64,000 nucleotides of DNA, from the NCBI GenBank assembly GCA_029232285.1, contig JAOXFI010000013.1:1-64000 (forward strand). Direction: 5' to 3'. The DNA comes from Agmasoma carcini (nom. nud.). Its lineage: Eukaryota > Microsporidia > Thelohaniidae. The translations under genes and the position numbers were made by a program. Position 1 is the first letter of the stretch, and each line of letters starts with the position of its first letter. Below, one piece after another: positions 41,038 through 51,800 of the stretch. Under the pieces are notes generated by a model, which saw only the letters and a program-made list of their open reading frames with translations, was not told the DNA's origin and ran no database searches.

Positions 41038-41571
41038 ATGTTAGCATTCCTCGTAAACTGTTTTTTAACAGCTGCCGTTTTCTATAATGTTCATATGAGC
41101 TTCATTAAGAAGGATAAGTCCTCAAGGTACTACTTCAAACACTATTTCATTGTACTTTCCGTCATACTAAGTATTGACAACGTTCTTTCTTTTGTATTCG
41201 CCTTCCTACCATATTATCAACTCTTAAAGTTGATATTTTTGGTATGGATAAGCGTCCCTCATAGCACAGGACCAACATTTGTCTATAATGTTTATATTAA
41301 AAACATTGAAAAGTTATTTAATGGTGAAATTGATGCTGTTATCGCTAACTTTAATTCATACAAGGAATTAGCAATCAGAAGGTATAATGAGGCTATACAT
41401 GGAGCTAAAAAGGGTAAATTTTCTTTCTCAATGAACAAAAATGAGACTCTTGATACTCCTCAGGCTGATAATGCTGATAGTTCAGCTCTTATTGAAGCTT
41501 CTGATATGGGTGACGATGAAGATCAACTTGTATCTGAGAATGGGGAAGCTATCCAAGAAAATGATGAGTAA
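41038..41571 (+). CDS. YOP1: Yop1/REEP (TB2/DP1/HVA22) ER-shaping protein
   Basis: This is a reticulon-like hairpin protein that curves tubular ER membrane. The 177-residue protein carries the family's core at about 28-95: SRYYFKHYFIVLSVILSIDN, LPYYQLLKLIFLVWISVPHS and GPTFVYNVYI match the TB2/DP1/HVA22 pattern (helix pair, PYY, W-x-x-P, G-x-x-x-x-Y). An amphipathic helix follows (about 95-125, LFNGEIDAVIANFNSYK). The last 40 residues are acidic and disordered. The N-terminus starts directly in a hydrophobic segment. CCC touches the ATG. Confidence 0.9.
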   Translation: MLAFLVNCFLTAAVFYNVHMSFIKKDKSSRYYFKHYFIVLSVILSIDNVLSFVFAFLPYYQLLKLIFLVWISVPHSTGPTFVYNVYIKNIEKLFNGEIDAVIANFNSYKELAIRRYNEAIHGAKKGKFSFSMNKNETLDTPQADNADSSALIEASDMGDDEDQLVSENGEAIQENDE

Positions 41572-42104
41572 AATCTTCGGTTTTTTTTTATATTTTTAAT
41601 ATAAACAGGTTTCAATATACGTTTATACTGATATAGCTTAAGTAATCATATTATTTATTTCTAAGGGTCAATTAGCGAGAATGATGTTATTTGAATGGCT
41701 TTATAGATATTAACATTCATTTATATGATATTGATGTCATGATTCTATCAAATTACTTCTTATTTTAAAGCTATTGTTTTTTTAAAAAAATTATGAACCC
41801 TCCATAGTCTAGATTTTATTTCAATATATTTAACTGAAAAAGATCACTAATGTATGCTATAACAGCAACTATATAAAATTATATCACATCAATCAAGATT
41901 ATAAGACATTCAAAACTTATTTTACATAATATGGCAAAAAGATAGAAATTTTGAATTTTATAAAATTTCTTGTAAATATAAACAAAACATCTCTATCAAT
42001 TTATTTATTTTTGTTTATAGTATAAATAAATGATTTTATTTAGCTAAAGCAATATTACAAAATATAAAAACTTATATTTCATTTTCATTAAAATTTTTTT
42101 CCCA
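41572..42104. other. Intergenic between two + genes
   Basis: AT-rich, with no gene seen. TTTTCATTAAAATTTTTTTCCCA ends it directly before the next ATG. Confidence 0.4.
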
Positions 42105-42593
42105 ATGAAATTTAGGAAAAACATCATTCTATACTGGATAATAACCATAATATCTTGGTTTACAAGGCCTTCCTATATAAAAGATATTGATAATAGTAGA
42201 GTTCTTCTTCTTAACGCTAAAACATATAACGAACTCTTGGCTGGTGATTGGACAGTATATGTCAATCCATCAAACATTAAGCGCAAAAATTGCAACATCG
42301 CTTTGCTTAATATCAAAGACGCTGAAACCGCTACAATAGCTGCTAAGTTGGATGTTAGGCTATCCAATGAAGTTTTTAACATTAAGGATGGTAAAATCTT
42401 AAGAAACGACAATAATGAATATAAAATACCAAAGAATGTTGATATAATCAAGGTTTTTGATTATAATATTTATTTCTTGATTTATTCAATATTTTCAAAG
42501 GGCGGAGCAAGTTATGATGAGGGTACCACTACAAGAGTCTTGATTAACCTTATAAAGGATTTCTCTTCTCTCTATTTTTCTGATTTTCAATAA
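42105..42593 (+). CDS. Membrane-anchored thioredoxin-fold-like protein lacking CxxC
   Basis: The 162-residue protein has an N-terminal signal peptide or anchor (about 6-20, IILYWIITIISWF). A region that reads like a thioredoxin/PDI domain follows: VLLLNAKTYNELLAGDWTVY (strand, helix, strand), NIALLNIKDAETATIAAKLDV (the strand and helix that follow the active site) and FNIKDGKILR (the strand-turn before the last helix). Where a CxxC active site would be, PSNIKRKNC has only one Cys. If the fold is right this is a redox-inactive, PDI-like chaperone or adaptor in the ER lumen. The identification is by pattern only, and an orphan is equally possible. CCC lies 2 bases before the ATG. Confidence 0.6.
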   Translation: MKFRKNIILYWIITIISWFTRPSYIKDIDNSRVLLLNAKTYNELLAGDWTVYVNPSNIKRKNCNIALLNIKDAETATIAAKLDVRLSNEVFNIKDGKILRNDNNEYKIPKNVDIIKVFDYNIYFLIYSIFSKGGASYDEGTTTRVLINLIKDFSSLYFSDFQ

Positions 42594-43045
42594 AATTTTG
42601 ATGTAAAATTTTCTTTTATAAAAAAACATAATTTACGATTTGAAGGAAAACAATTACATGATGAGGTTTAGCCTGTGTCTGGAGTGTATATAAATTATTA
42701 ATATCTTACCATATAATTTATATGTAATGATGATAGGCTATTTTATCCCAAAACATATGAAAATGGTGTATGATGTCATAAGACGAGTTTAGAAAGAACA
42801 TATTATAAGATGGCTGGATGGTTGTTTTAACCATATTTTGCTATCAAATAGTCCCAATAAATACAGCACTTCAATTATAAAAAACAAAAAAAATATAAGA
42901 GATTATAAACAAAATAATTATTTCATATGCCTTATAACATCACATATTTTTTATATAATATATAAAACCCCTAACAAAATTATTTTTCAAAAAAATTCAT
43001 ATTTAAATAATAAAGAAATATTTTTATTTTTTGTAAAAATTGATT
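42594..43045. other. Intergenic up to transposon end
   Basis: AT-rich. The open frame at 42838-43083 begins only with TTG and runs into the transposon end, so it is not a gene. Confidence 0.5.
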
Positions 43046-43299
43046 ATACACTGGAGGGAAAAAACTGGACACCCCTAAAATGATTGATTTTTGGTGATGT
43101 GTTAAAACATTTTAATAAATATTGTTATAATTATTTGGTAAGATTGTGTTTTTATTTTTTGTATATTATTATATATTTTACGAATTTTGTAAATTTGTCG
43201 GAAAAACAAGCCGGAATCCCAGTAAAAAAAGACTCCTTCCTTCCATCATTTTTAAAATTATTGCCCTTATGAGTAGTCATTAGCCTTTAGATATTAAAA

Positions 43300-44160
43300 A
43301 TCTTATTTTGTGACTTAAAGAAGATAAAATGTCAATAATTGATATTTTATTTAGCAAAGAAAATTGGTTCTGGAAGGCATAAGATTATTGAGGGTGAGTG
43401 ATTGAAATAAAAATTAAAAAATATCACGAAAAAAATTATTTTTCACCTCAACAGAGTTATCAAAAAACCCGTCATTAAATGTAACACCAAATCAATAATA
43501 AACGCATGTATAATATAAATATTCATGCAAGACTTGCAGCTAATGAACCTTTTTGACTAAATTAAACAAATAAATTCGTTTAAAGTGGACATTAAAGAAT
43601 ATTTCAAATATAAAAGATGAATTGGAAAGTGTTGATTAAAGCTCAATAAAGTGATAGAAAGGGATTGGTGTAGAAGAATTCAGGATATAGGTTCAAAGAA
43701 GATTGTATCAATAAAACCACAAATTCGGAGGGGTAGTTCGATGTATTGGGGTTATATATCAAGTAAGAAATTAGGAAACTCGGTGCTGGTGTATAAAAGG
43801 TAAAATGTATTGGTTTTATTGATCCTTTAGCACGAATGATGTTATTAGATGAATTTACCTCTATATAAGACAACGTATCTTGTAACGCTTCTAGGTTGAC
43901 AAAGTCATGATTTAATGAAAATGATATTAATGTCATATATTGGCCAGCTCAGTCACCCGATTTAAACTTAATCGAATCTATTTGGGACATAAAAAAAGAA
44001 TTTATTAAAAAGGGTTTAAATCACTAAATGATCCTAATAATGAAATGTTGTAATTATAGTCTAATATACCAGACAAAGTTGTTAAAAGTTGATCTATACC
44101 ATGAGAAATAGATGTTATTAAAGCTTATAGTGTCTAATGAATTATTGATTAAGATTTTTC
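43300..44160 (+). pseudogene. Tc1/mariner transposase remains
   Basis: Readable pieces on the + strand, in several frames, are SMYWGYISSKKLG (the WG-I block of Tc1 transposases, about 43741-43780), WPAQSPDLNLIESIWDIKK (third catalytic residue block, 43942-43998) and IPDKVVKS with EIDVIKAYSV near the C-terminus (44067-44135). Stops and frameshifts occur throughout. A minus-strand open frame at 43643-43936 is only its complement. Confidence 0.85.
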
Positions 44161-44215
44161 TACCGGGTGTCTGCTTTTTAGCCAAATTTATAAAATTCAT
44201 AAAAATATATAACAA

Positions 44216-44715
44216 TATATGTGATACAATAATAATAAAATATTTATTTGCCTAATATGCTTGCTTAGCTAAAATATTAAAACACAAAATGGTATAGATT
44301 GGAAAACCTTAACACTAATATTCACGTTTTTTACAAAGAATTTTAATTATCAATAAACTTACCATAAAAGAAAACCCGAACCAAGCAAGCAAAAACTCCT
44401 AAATTAAATAAAATGAGAGAGGGTGAAAACAGATATTAATGACCATACACTATTCGTGCTTTGGTAAAAGGTAGTAGAAAAACTTGATTTTTATATTATA
44501 AGCTAGGCTTAGTGCTATTACGCACACCAACCAGCTTATATCTTTAAGAAGAGGAGTATCTGTATATGACCGCAAACTAGTTTCCCAGAGTGAACAAAGT
44601 TATCCGTATCCCCACAGCCATGCTTTAACCCCTGACCTGTTATAGCCCAATAATCTGTTGTTTCTAGCTTTACTACTCTGCAACACGTAGAGGTCTAGAC
44701 TCATCATAGAGAATA
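44216..44715 (+). repeat. Dispersed repeat family R1, copy 5 (inserted in Tc1 element)
   Basis: This is the reference copy. It interrupts the right inverted repeat of the Tc1/mariner element, so its ends can be placed by comparing with the intact left repeat: about 490-510 bp long. AATATA occurs at both junctions (44214 and 44712) and may be a target duplication, but the DNA is so AT-rich that this is weak. Main blocks: ACTATTCGTGCTTTGGTAAA, GGCTTAGTGCTATTACGCAC, AAACTAGTTTCCCAGAGTGA, AACAAAGTTATCCGTAT, TTTAACCCCTGACCTGTTAT. No open frame runs through it. Confidence 0.82.
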
Positions 44716-44843
44716 TACATGAATCAAAAATTAAAAATGCAATCTAACCTGATAATTAGAACAATATTTATTAAAATGTTTTAACACGTCACCAAAAATC
44801 AATCATTTTAGGTGTTATTTTTTTCTTCTATGTATAACACATA

Positions 44844-45859
44844 GAAGAAAGAGACCCGTATAAATCTATACCTTTTCTCGTTTAAAATAAGAAAATGTAA
44901 AAAATAAATATTCACACTTTAATATTTCTATACTATAATTAAAAAAACGTAAAATTTATTTATAAATACATGTAAATTAGTATTTTTAAAAAATAATAAT
45001 TTGTTGAGGGTTTGGGGTTGTATATATATTTCATAAACCTCAAATAATACATTATTTTCTACTCGCGTGATTATGGTGTTTTAATTAAAGATGATGTTTT
45101 CAATAAAAACACAATATATGCAGTTTTACATTTGATTTAAAATTTGAGCTTTCTCATTAATATTTAAAAAACAAAATCCCGCCGTTTTTTACATTTTTGA
45201 TATTAATAAAAATTTTGAACCCACAAATTGAAAAAAAAATTACATGTATTAATAATTAATTATATGTGTGAATTTTTATTTTTTACATTTTCTCATTTTA
45301 AACGGGAAAAGATATATAACAATATTGATTATTTAATAATTTTATTGTCACTTCTTGTAAAAAAATCATCTTATAGTTAAAATTTGATTATAATCCTTGA
45401 AATAAAATCTTATATTTTTTGCACATTAAACATGTATCTTTTGTTTAAGCTTTAATATAATATTTTTATATAAATAAACTCTACAAGGAGGTGTGACCTA
45501 CTTACGGACCGAAACACTACAATAATCTTTTTTATCAATTCCAAAATATTTCAGATCTGATTAATCACCATTACAAAGCTTTTTCTATAGAAAAACTTTC
45601 AGTAACGATAAAAGGCTGATTGTATGGCCAGTCTGTAGCACCAAGATTAATCATCACATTTTTCAATTCTATAATGGTAAGCACTTTAAATAAATCAAAG
45701 CAACACTTTATATTCAATAATGAACCATTTATAGAAAATTTTCAAATTTTTATATTTTAAATACAAAGCTTGTGAAATATATTACAATTACTCAATTCAT
45801 AGCTTTAAATGTATTAAACCACACTTTTATTTCCAATTTTCCTGATATAATCGTCAATT
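44844..45859. other. Gene-free AT-rich stretch
   Basis: A short palindrome (TTCTTCTATGT / ACATAGAAGAA, 44823-44849) straddles the transposon's right end. Beyond it I see no gene. The open + frame from 45772 is mainly the complement of the USP gene. Confidence 0.45.
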
Positions 45860-47920
45860 CTAATCAACCCTCTCATAATATAAAGCATACGCATCCCTTT
45901 TATCAATTTTCTTTGATTTTGAAATCACTTCATCATTACAACACATCCATTCACCTTTATAAACAAATGCTGTATAATGCGCCCTGTCAAAACCAATTTC
46001 AGTATGATTATTTACAGCCTTTAAAATGTATCTATGCTTATCAATAAAAATCAAATTATCAAAATCAACTAACGTGTTAACTTTTACACTGCACTCATAA
46101 TACGAAAATCTCTTTAAATGCAAGATCAAATATTTAGGAAACCCTGTTAACACCCCACAAAGTGAATGTTCATAATCTAAACCACAATTATCACATACCT
46201 TCGTTAAAACGTTGCTCTCAAACGTTTTATGTAGGCAGTCATAAATAGATATTCTACTTTCCTTCCTAAAAAAGGAATAAAGCTTATCTAAATTAAACCG
46301 CTTCTTAATATAAACCTTTAAAATAACCTTCCCGCTTTTGTTTTCAAAATAAAACGACAAATTATCCTTTTCTAAAGGAAATATTTTTCTTAATCTCTTA
46401 AATATTTTTTCTGAATAATCATCAGTCTCAACAACAAATTCAAAAGGAAATTCGTCCCAAAGGAAGAAATACTTTCTAATCTGGACTATACAATAGTAAT
46501 ATTTTCTATCTGGATCTATTTCATGTACATATATAGTGTTAACAACATTTGATAGTATCATATCATCATCTAATTCTTCAAAAGTACCGTGCTTAAATAT
46601 AATTGCATTTTCTACAGAAAAATTAATTCTAATAAATTCTCTTAGGTTAGATATATTATAAATAATCGGAACCTTAAGATTTCTGGGTGGGTTGTCTTTT
46701 TTAAACAAAAAAACTTTTTTATGAAATAAAGGATGATCAGGAATGGTTAGCTTTAAGATTCTAAACATATCTGAGTTATAACTCTTATATCCGCAGTTTA
46801 AGCATCTTCTACAGTCCGTGGTTTGTCCCAAGAAGTTTCTGCTGATTGGTGAGTCATTCTGAGACAAATACTCATCAAACTTCATATGAAGGTTGTTCAT
46901 AACATCATCTGGTATCTGATTTAGACCTAAAATATCAGGAGATCCATATAAAGACCTTTTTCTACAGAAATCAACAATAAAACTTTGACTTTCACTCTCG
47001 TATACGCTGTTATTATCCAAGGTTAGATTTTTAAGGGAGTCTTGAATAAGAAAGGGCCTTGCGTTCAGCTTGTTCTTATGAGAAGTATCACTGGTTGCAT
47101 CAGTTTTCAACCCATCATGAAGAACATCTAACAGGATTTCTGTAAATTCCAGCCCATCCTGTTCATTAAAGGTGTAAAATTGATTATTTACACGACCCAT
47201 CTCAAGTTTGAGTGTTCTAACACAAGGTGAACCATTTCTATTGTTAAGTTCTTTGATCAGTGATTGAAAAGACAACACAATATTCTTATAGTTATCATTT
47301 ATGTTTAGTTCCTTAGGTATCATCTCATTTATAAAGTAAGTGCAGTTGTTTATACACTGAATAGAACTGCTAAGAAAACAAGTATTTCCTATATTTTTGA
47401 TTCCTATACAAAAGTTATTCTCTTTAAGTGTGACTCTCTTGTTATAAACTTCAACATCATCTTTCCCTGATGTTAATTTGATAGTATTAAGTATTTCTCC
47501 ATCATTATTGCTGTTCCTTCTCTTTTCAACCTTAAGATGAATATTTTTATCACTAAAATCACTAAAATTCACCAATGGATCAATAATTTGATTGTTATAT
47601 TTTACTATAAAAGAGTGATTAAAATTTTGGATAGTCAACATTTTGTTTACAAAGAGAGATACGATTGTATCAAATATATTTTCTACCCCATGTGCAAGAA
47701 TAACCTTTTCTATGTCTATAAATGATATGAACACCTGTTTAATGTCGTATATAGGTATTTCAACATCATAAGAGTTCTTGATGTCCATCCATACACACTC
47801 AGGAACGATGGAATAGTGTATATTTCGTCTAAGGTGTTCTTTAAGGCTACCATTCTCAACAAGACTATTATTTAACTTGTCATCTGCAAGTGTAACAATA
47901 AAGTGTGGACTTTCCTGCAT
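45860..47920 (-). CDS. USP-type ubiquitin carboxyl-terminal hydrolase (Ubp12/USP15-like)
   Basis: This is a cysteine protease that removes ubiquitin from proteins. In the 686-residue protein, the N-terminal 60 residues (HYSIVPECVWMDIKNSY) resemble a DUSP domain, followed by a ubiquitin-like stretch (about 85-135). The C19 catalytic core starts at GIKNIGNTCFLSSSIQ (nucleophile Cys181), with NEQDGLEF, FLGQTTDCRRCLNCGY (zinc-site half), KVCDNCG (second half), LILHLKRFSYY, HYTAF (His648) and CCNDEV (Asp663), and ends AYALYYERV. An insert of about 170 residues splits the core as in USP4/11/15 and yeast Ubp12. All catalytic residues are present. ACCCCAACAAGC precedes the ATG. Confidence 0.9.
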   Translation of the reverse strand: MQESPHFIVTLADDKLNNSLVENGSLKEHLRRNIHYSIVPECVWMDIKNSYDVEIPIYDIKQVFISFIDIEKVILAHGVENIFDTIVSLFVNKMLTIQNFNHSFIVKYNNQIIDPLVNFSDFSDKNIHLKVEKRRNSNNDGEILNTIKLTSGKDDVEVYNKRVTLKENNFCIGIKNIGNTCFLSSSIQCINNCTYFINEMIPKELNINDNYKNIVLSFQSLIKELNNRNGSPCVRTLKLEMGRVNNQFYTFNEQDGLEFTEILLDVLHDGLKTDATSDTSHKNKLNARPFLIQDSLKNLTLDNNSVYESESQSFIVDFCRKRSLYGSPDILGLNQIPDDVMNNLHMKFDEYLSQNDSPISRNFLGQTTDCRRCLNCGYKSYNSDMFRILKLTIPDHPLFHKKVFLFKKDNPPRNLKVPIIYNISNLREFIRINFSVENAIIFKHGTFEELDDDMILSNVVNTIYVHEIDPDRKYYYCIVQIRKYFFLWDEFPFEFVVETDDYSEKIFKRLRKIFPLEKDNLSFYFENKSGKVILKVYIKKRFNLDKLYSFFRKESRISIYDCLHKTFESNVLTKVCDNCGLDYEHSLCGVLTGFPKYLILHLKRFSYYECSVKVNTLVDFDNLIFIDKHRYILKAVNNHTEIGFDRAHYTAFVYKGEWMCCNDEVISKSKKIDKRDAYALYYERVD

Positions 47921-47927
47921 GCTTGTT

Positions 47928-47931
47928 GGGG
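47928..47931 (-). promoter_or_regulatory. CCCC start-proximal motif
   Basis: The reverse strand reads AACTTTTTGCTTTACCCCAACAAGC and then ATG for the USP gene. The C-run is 7 bases from the start. Confidence 0.55.
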
Positions 47932-48072
47932 TAAAGCAAAAAGTTTTTAACGGAAAGCAAAATATTTGTTAGATTATTTGTTATGAATGAAAAGGGGTGT
48001 TTGAAATGGGGTGATCTTTTAGTTCTGATAAATAATTGCTTATATTATTTGAAAAAGGTGATAATGAAGTAT

Positions 48073-48252
48073 TTATTTTTTTATAGAATCCATTTTTTTG
48101 AGCTGTTCTTTAAGTTTGGCTATTACTTCAATGTTGTCTGTGTTTAATGTGTTTATGGTTTCACCACTGAATTCGTATACACCTCTTTGTTGTTCAGAGT
48201 CTGAATCGCCATCATTCAAATTCAAGAAGAAGTTCTTGTCACACATTTTCAT
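48073..48252 (-). CDS. Orphan 59-residue acidic protein
   Basis: This is a short gene I translated by eye: ATG at 48252, TAA at 48073, 59 residues. It begins MKMCDKNFFLNLNDGDSDSE and ends with a basic helix (IAKLKEQLKKMDSIKK). It has no membrane segment and no known domain. Three things support a real gene: an uninterrupted frame with balanced, non-repetitive composition, the AAAATTTTTCC signal 2 bases before the ATG, and its position 152 bases downstream of nothing else but upstream of the P4-ATPase on the same strand. It is possibly a small adaptor or complex subunit; the role is unknown. Confidence 0.65.
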   Translation of the reverse strand: MKMCDKNFFLNLNDGDSDSEQQRGVYEFSGETINTLNTDNIEVIAKLKEQLKKMDSIKK

Positions 48253-48896
48253 TGGAAAAATTTTAAAGCGATAATATATAAAAAATTAATGTTTTGAAAA
48301 AGACCAATAACAAGACAATGAATTATATTAATAGTAAACAATCAATTAAATATCACCGTTTTTAAATTAAAAAATATTTTTAATAAATTCTGTAGATTGT
48401 AAGAAGTTGTTTTTTTTTGATATTTAACAAGTAATAATTTATTGTTAATATATTTATATGTTATGACATAATAATAAGATTATTTATAATAAATATGATT
48501 TAGAGGCATCATGAAGCTTTATTTGATATATCTTAGCTGTTATATATCATAAATATGAACATTATTAAATATCATTGATTAATTTTTGTTTTGGATTGAT
48601 AATAATAATAAAATATTAATTTTCTTTGATCAAGCACAACAACAAGAATCATACTTTAAATATTTTATATTTATACAATTATTCAATTGGTAGATTTAAT
48701 ATTGATAATGGTTCAATCATATAGCCCTATTAAATATGGTTCGACCGTCAAAATATTTGTTACAAACCCCTTTTTAATATATTCAAAAATAAAAAACATA
48801 CAATATTGCTTATTTTATACCTCTAACATTCCATTTTACTAAATTTATAGTATTTATACGCATGTTTATAAGAAGATAAACAAAAATATTCAGTAA
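48253..48896. other. Intergenic, AT-rich
   Basis: Downstream of the P4-ATPase gene and upstream of the 59-residue orphan. No gene is seen. Confidence 0.4.
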
Positions 48897-51800
48897 TCAT
48901 TTATTGTTATAACTTCTTATGTCTAAGACAAGCTGAAATACTGTGTCTACCATATATATAAGTGAAAATACTGAGAATATCACAATATAAAACGAAGGTA
49001 TGGCCAATAATTCATATACTGATGAATTTACATCTTTTGAAAGATTTTGAAGCCCAAATATAACAACTATCGCCAATAATATACTAGAAAATATAGTAGT
49101 CTTGCCGTAAGCTGTCATATACTCTATGCTTCTTATCTGACGAAGGATCACTGCCATAAATACCAATATTGAATACGTTGTACTAATTCCAAGATAACCA
49201 GATAACTTTCCATCATTAGTTGATAAATCCTCTTTTAGAAAGAAATATAATACAAAATACAACAAAACACCTTCAAATATTCCATAAGCTATGGTTAAAT
49301 ATATAAAAGGCCTTGAAAAGTTGGTCCTCCCGTGAGTATAAAGCTTAGGATTCGACAACAATGAACTTCTGCCATAATCTCGATCTAAAAGTGCTACTGA
49401 GATAGGAATCAATGAAGTAAACAAAATATTATAATAATTTAAGAAAAAATCATTGAAAATTGATCTTCCTGAAAACCCATTATAAAAATTATAGCAAAAT
49501 TGAACAGCTATCAAAAACAAATTCTTATAAAACGAATTGAGTGTGATCTTTGAAAATCTCAAATGACTTCTGCGTCCATGGATAAGAAGTAGTTGCGACA
49601 ATTTAGAAAAATTTGGAATAGCAAAATCACCAGATAAAGATGCTTGAGTACCTTCTTTTCCCATTATACCAACACCTACATGTGCTTCCCTCAGCATAGG
49701 AACATCATTGTTACCATCACCAATACTCAACGTCTTATATTTTGCCTTAACCATTGCAGCTGAAATTTTACCTTTCTGTGAAGGTGTTGCCCTATATATA
49801 ATGACAGAATCATAAAAGAATATCTGTCTGTTGATGATTTGCTCTTCAACCTCATTTCCTTCTAGTGATATCCAATTATCTTGATTTTGGACCATCATCT
49901 GCCTTGGTTGGTTGTTACTAGGGGTCATTACAGTTGTTGTATCCACCTCCTGCTCAATTCCACTCGAACTACCTGATTTTGTAATTATACCAGAATTAAG
50001 ACCACAAGCTATAGCAGTTTCTTTTTTATCACCTGTAACCATCCAGAATTTAATACCAGCCTCCCTCAGTTCGTCAATAGTATCTTTAATATTATCTTGT
50101 AGCTCATCTTCTATAAATGTAGAGCCTAGAAATGTCATTTTATCTTCGACTTTTTTAAATATTTCATCTTCAGCCTTGTCCCTAGCTGTGCATTTTCTGA
50201 GCTGTTTTCTAATTTTATTTGCTTCATCTTCAATGATTTCACATCCCTTAAAAACAAGACTACGATAGTCAGAGTTTTGATCTATGCTTTGTGCCTCTTC
50301 CTCTGATAGTAATTTTTGATCAGAGCCCTTACTTAGAGCAAAATACCTCCATTTTATAGGCTCTTTCTTCCAATTTCGTCCACCCTTTGAGATTTTTACA
50401 ATTGTAGTCATTCTTTGTCTTGAAGATGAAAAATCAAGGACTGATTGGACTCTTGCATTATAAACCACGTTGCTAATCTTTATTTTAAGGCTTCTGCTGT
50501 CCCGTTCAATGATTTCAAAATTAAATTTTTTGATTGCTCGCAAGAAACACAACTCATCTTGACTTATACCCTCGTATTTACCATTCATGACCTCAACAGA
50601 ATTGTTTACAACGATATTTAAGAATAACATAAAATTATTTAAACTAAGACTCTCACCTTGATATGATAGTGAATTATATATTTGGTCGTGAATATTTGTT
50701 TTTTCATCAATTTGATTAAAACTACCATCAAAATATATACTTTTAAGGGTCATGTGGTTTTTTGTTAATGTGCCTGTTTTATCTGTCAAAATAAAGTCAA
50801 TGACACCACAATCTTCAATCACATTTGAATTTCTACAGATAGAATTATAACCCTCCTCCTTCATTTGATCATCATATTTAATATACAAAGCATGGAAGAA
50901 ACGTGATACTTCTAAGGTGACGTATAATGATACAGGGATCAAATAAGAGTAAAGAATATAATTGGAAAGGGTAAGTCTTACACTTTCCCAAGCCTTGTTC
51001 TCAGGTAGATCTAAATATTCTATATTTGGCTTATTTACATAGATTGTACCAAATACAAGTGATACTAATAATATCAGAAAATATATTGAAAATATCACGG
51101 CTAGTACGTGATTCATTTCTCCGGCGAAAAGAGACTGTCCTTTTCTGCCTTTTACATTACTTTTAGACAGTTTTGTTTCTGTTCCAATACCAACTACCAT
51201 CACCATAGCCTTTTCTATGTTTTTAATTTTTGAGCCTCTAAGAAGTGCATTTTTTTCTGTGGCCAATGTTGAAAAGTCGTGATAGAAAATATCACAGCTA
51301 AAGTCTGAAAAGGTATCGCCAGTATCTCTTAAATAAAATCTTTGTATTTTTTCTTGAAAATAATCAGAGCACTTACAATTTTCAATGTTGGTCATTTCTG
51401 ATATTCTTGATGATGAATTGCACTCACTGTCAGCTTCCTCTAATTTTCTGTCCTTCTTTTTAATTCTATTTTCACATGTGAGATGCTCGTCAGGGGTTTT
51501 TATAGAATTTCTTCGTTTTAGGTTTGATTCACCATCAAGGTTGCTTGTATCTATGAAACAGTACTTAACGCAAATATTTCTGTTATTTTTCTTTAAGATG
51601 CCTCTAAGAAGGACAACATCTGCTGGTACTTCTTCTTCTCTTGATAATAACAAAACATCGCCTTTTTTTACATCCATAACGCTTTTTTCTGTTATAGTAT
51701 TGTTTTTTAAGACGAGTGTTTTTTTAGAATTCATTTCATAATCTTCCTTATGACGCTTGTAGTCTTCAACACCATCCTTAATCATGCTTGTTTCTACAAC

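Larger units (their letters stand above)
43047..44843 (+). mobile_element. Tc1/mariner-type transposon, degenerate, with nested insertion
   Basis: The left end TACACTGGAGGGAAAAAACT and about 115 bp inward are matched, inverted, by 44722-44843 (for example CCTAAAATGATTGATTTTTG both sides). A second, inner site is present on each arm (left 43197-43223 GTCGGAAAAACAAGCCGGAATCCC; right 44166-44185, inverted), so this element also has IR/DR ends. On the left the two sites are about 150 bp apart; on the right they are about 650 bp apart because repeat R1 (about 44216-44715) sits in between. Flanking TA is present at the left end. A dead transposase lies inside on the + strand. Confidence 0.88.

Noticed and set aside
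42838..43272. Two consecutive + frames of 81 and 62 codons
   Set aside because: The first starts at TTG and runs into the transposon end; the second lies inside the inverted repeat of the Tc1/mariner element.
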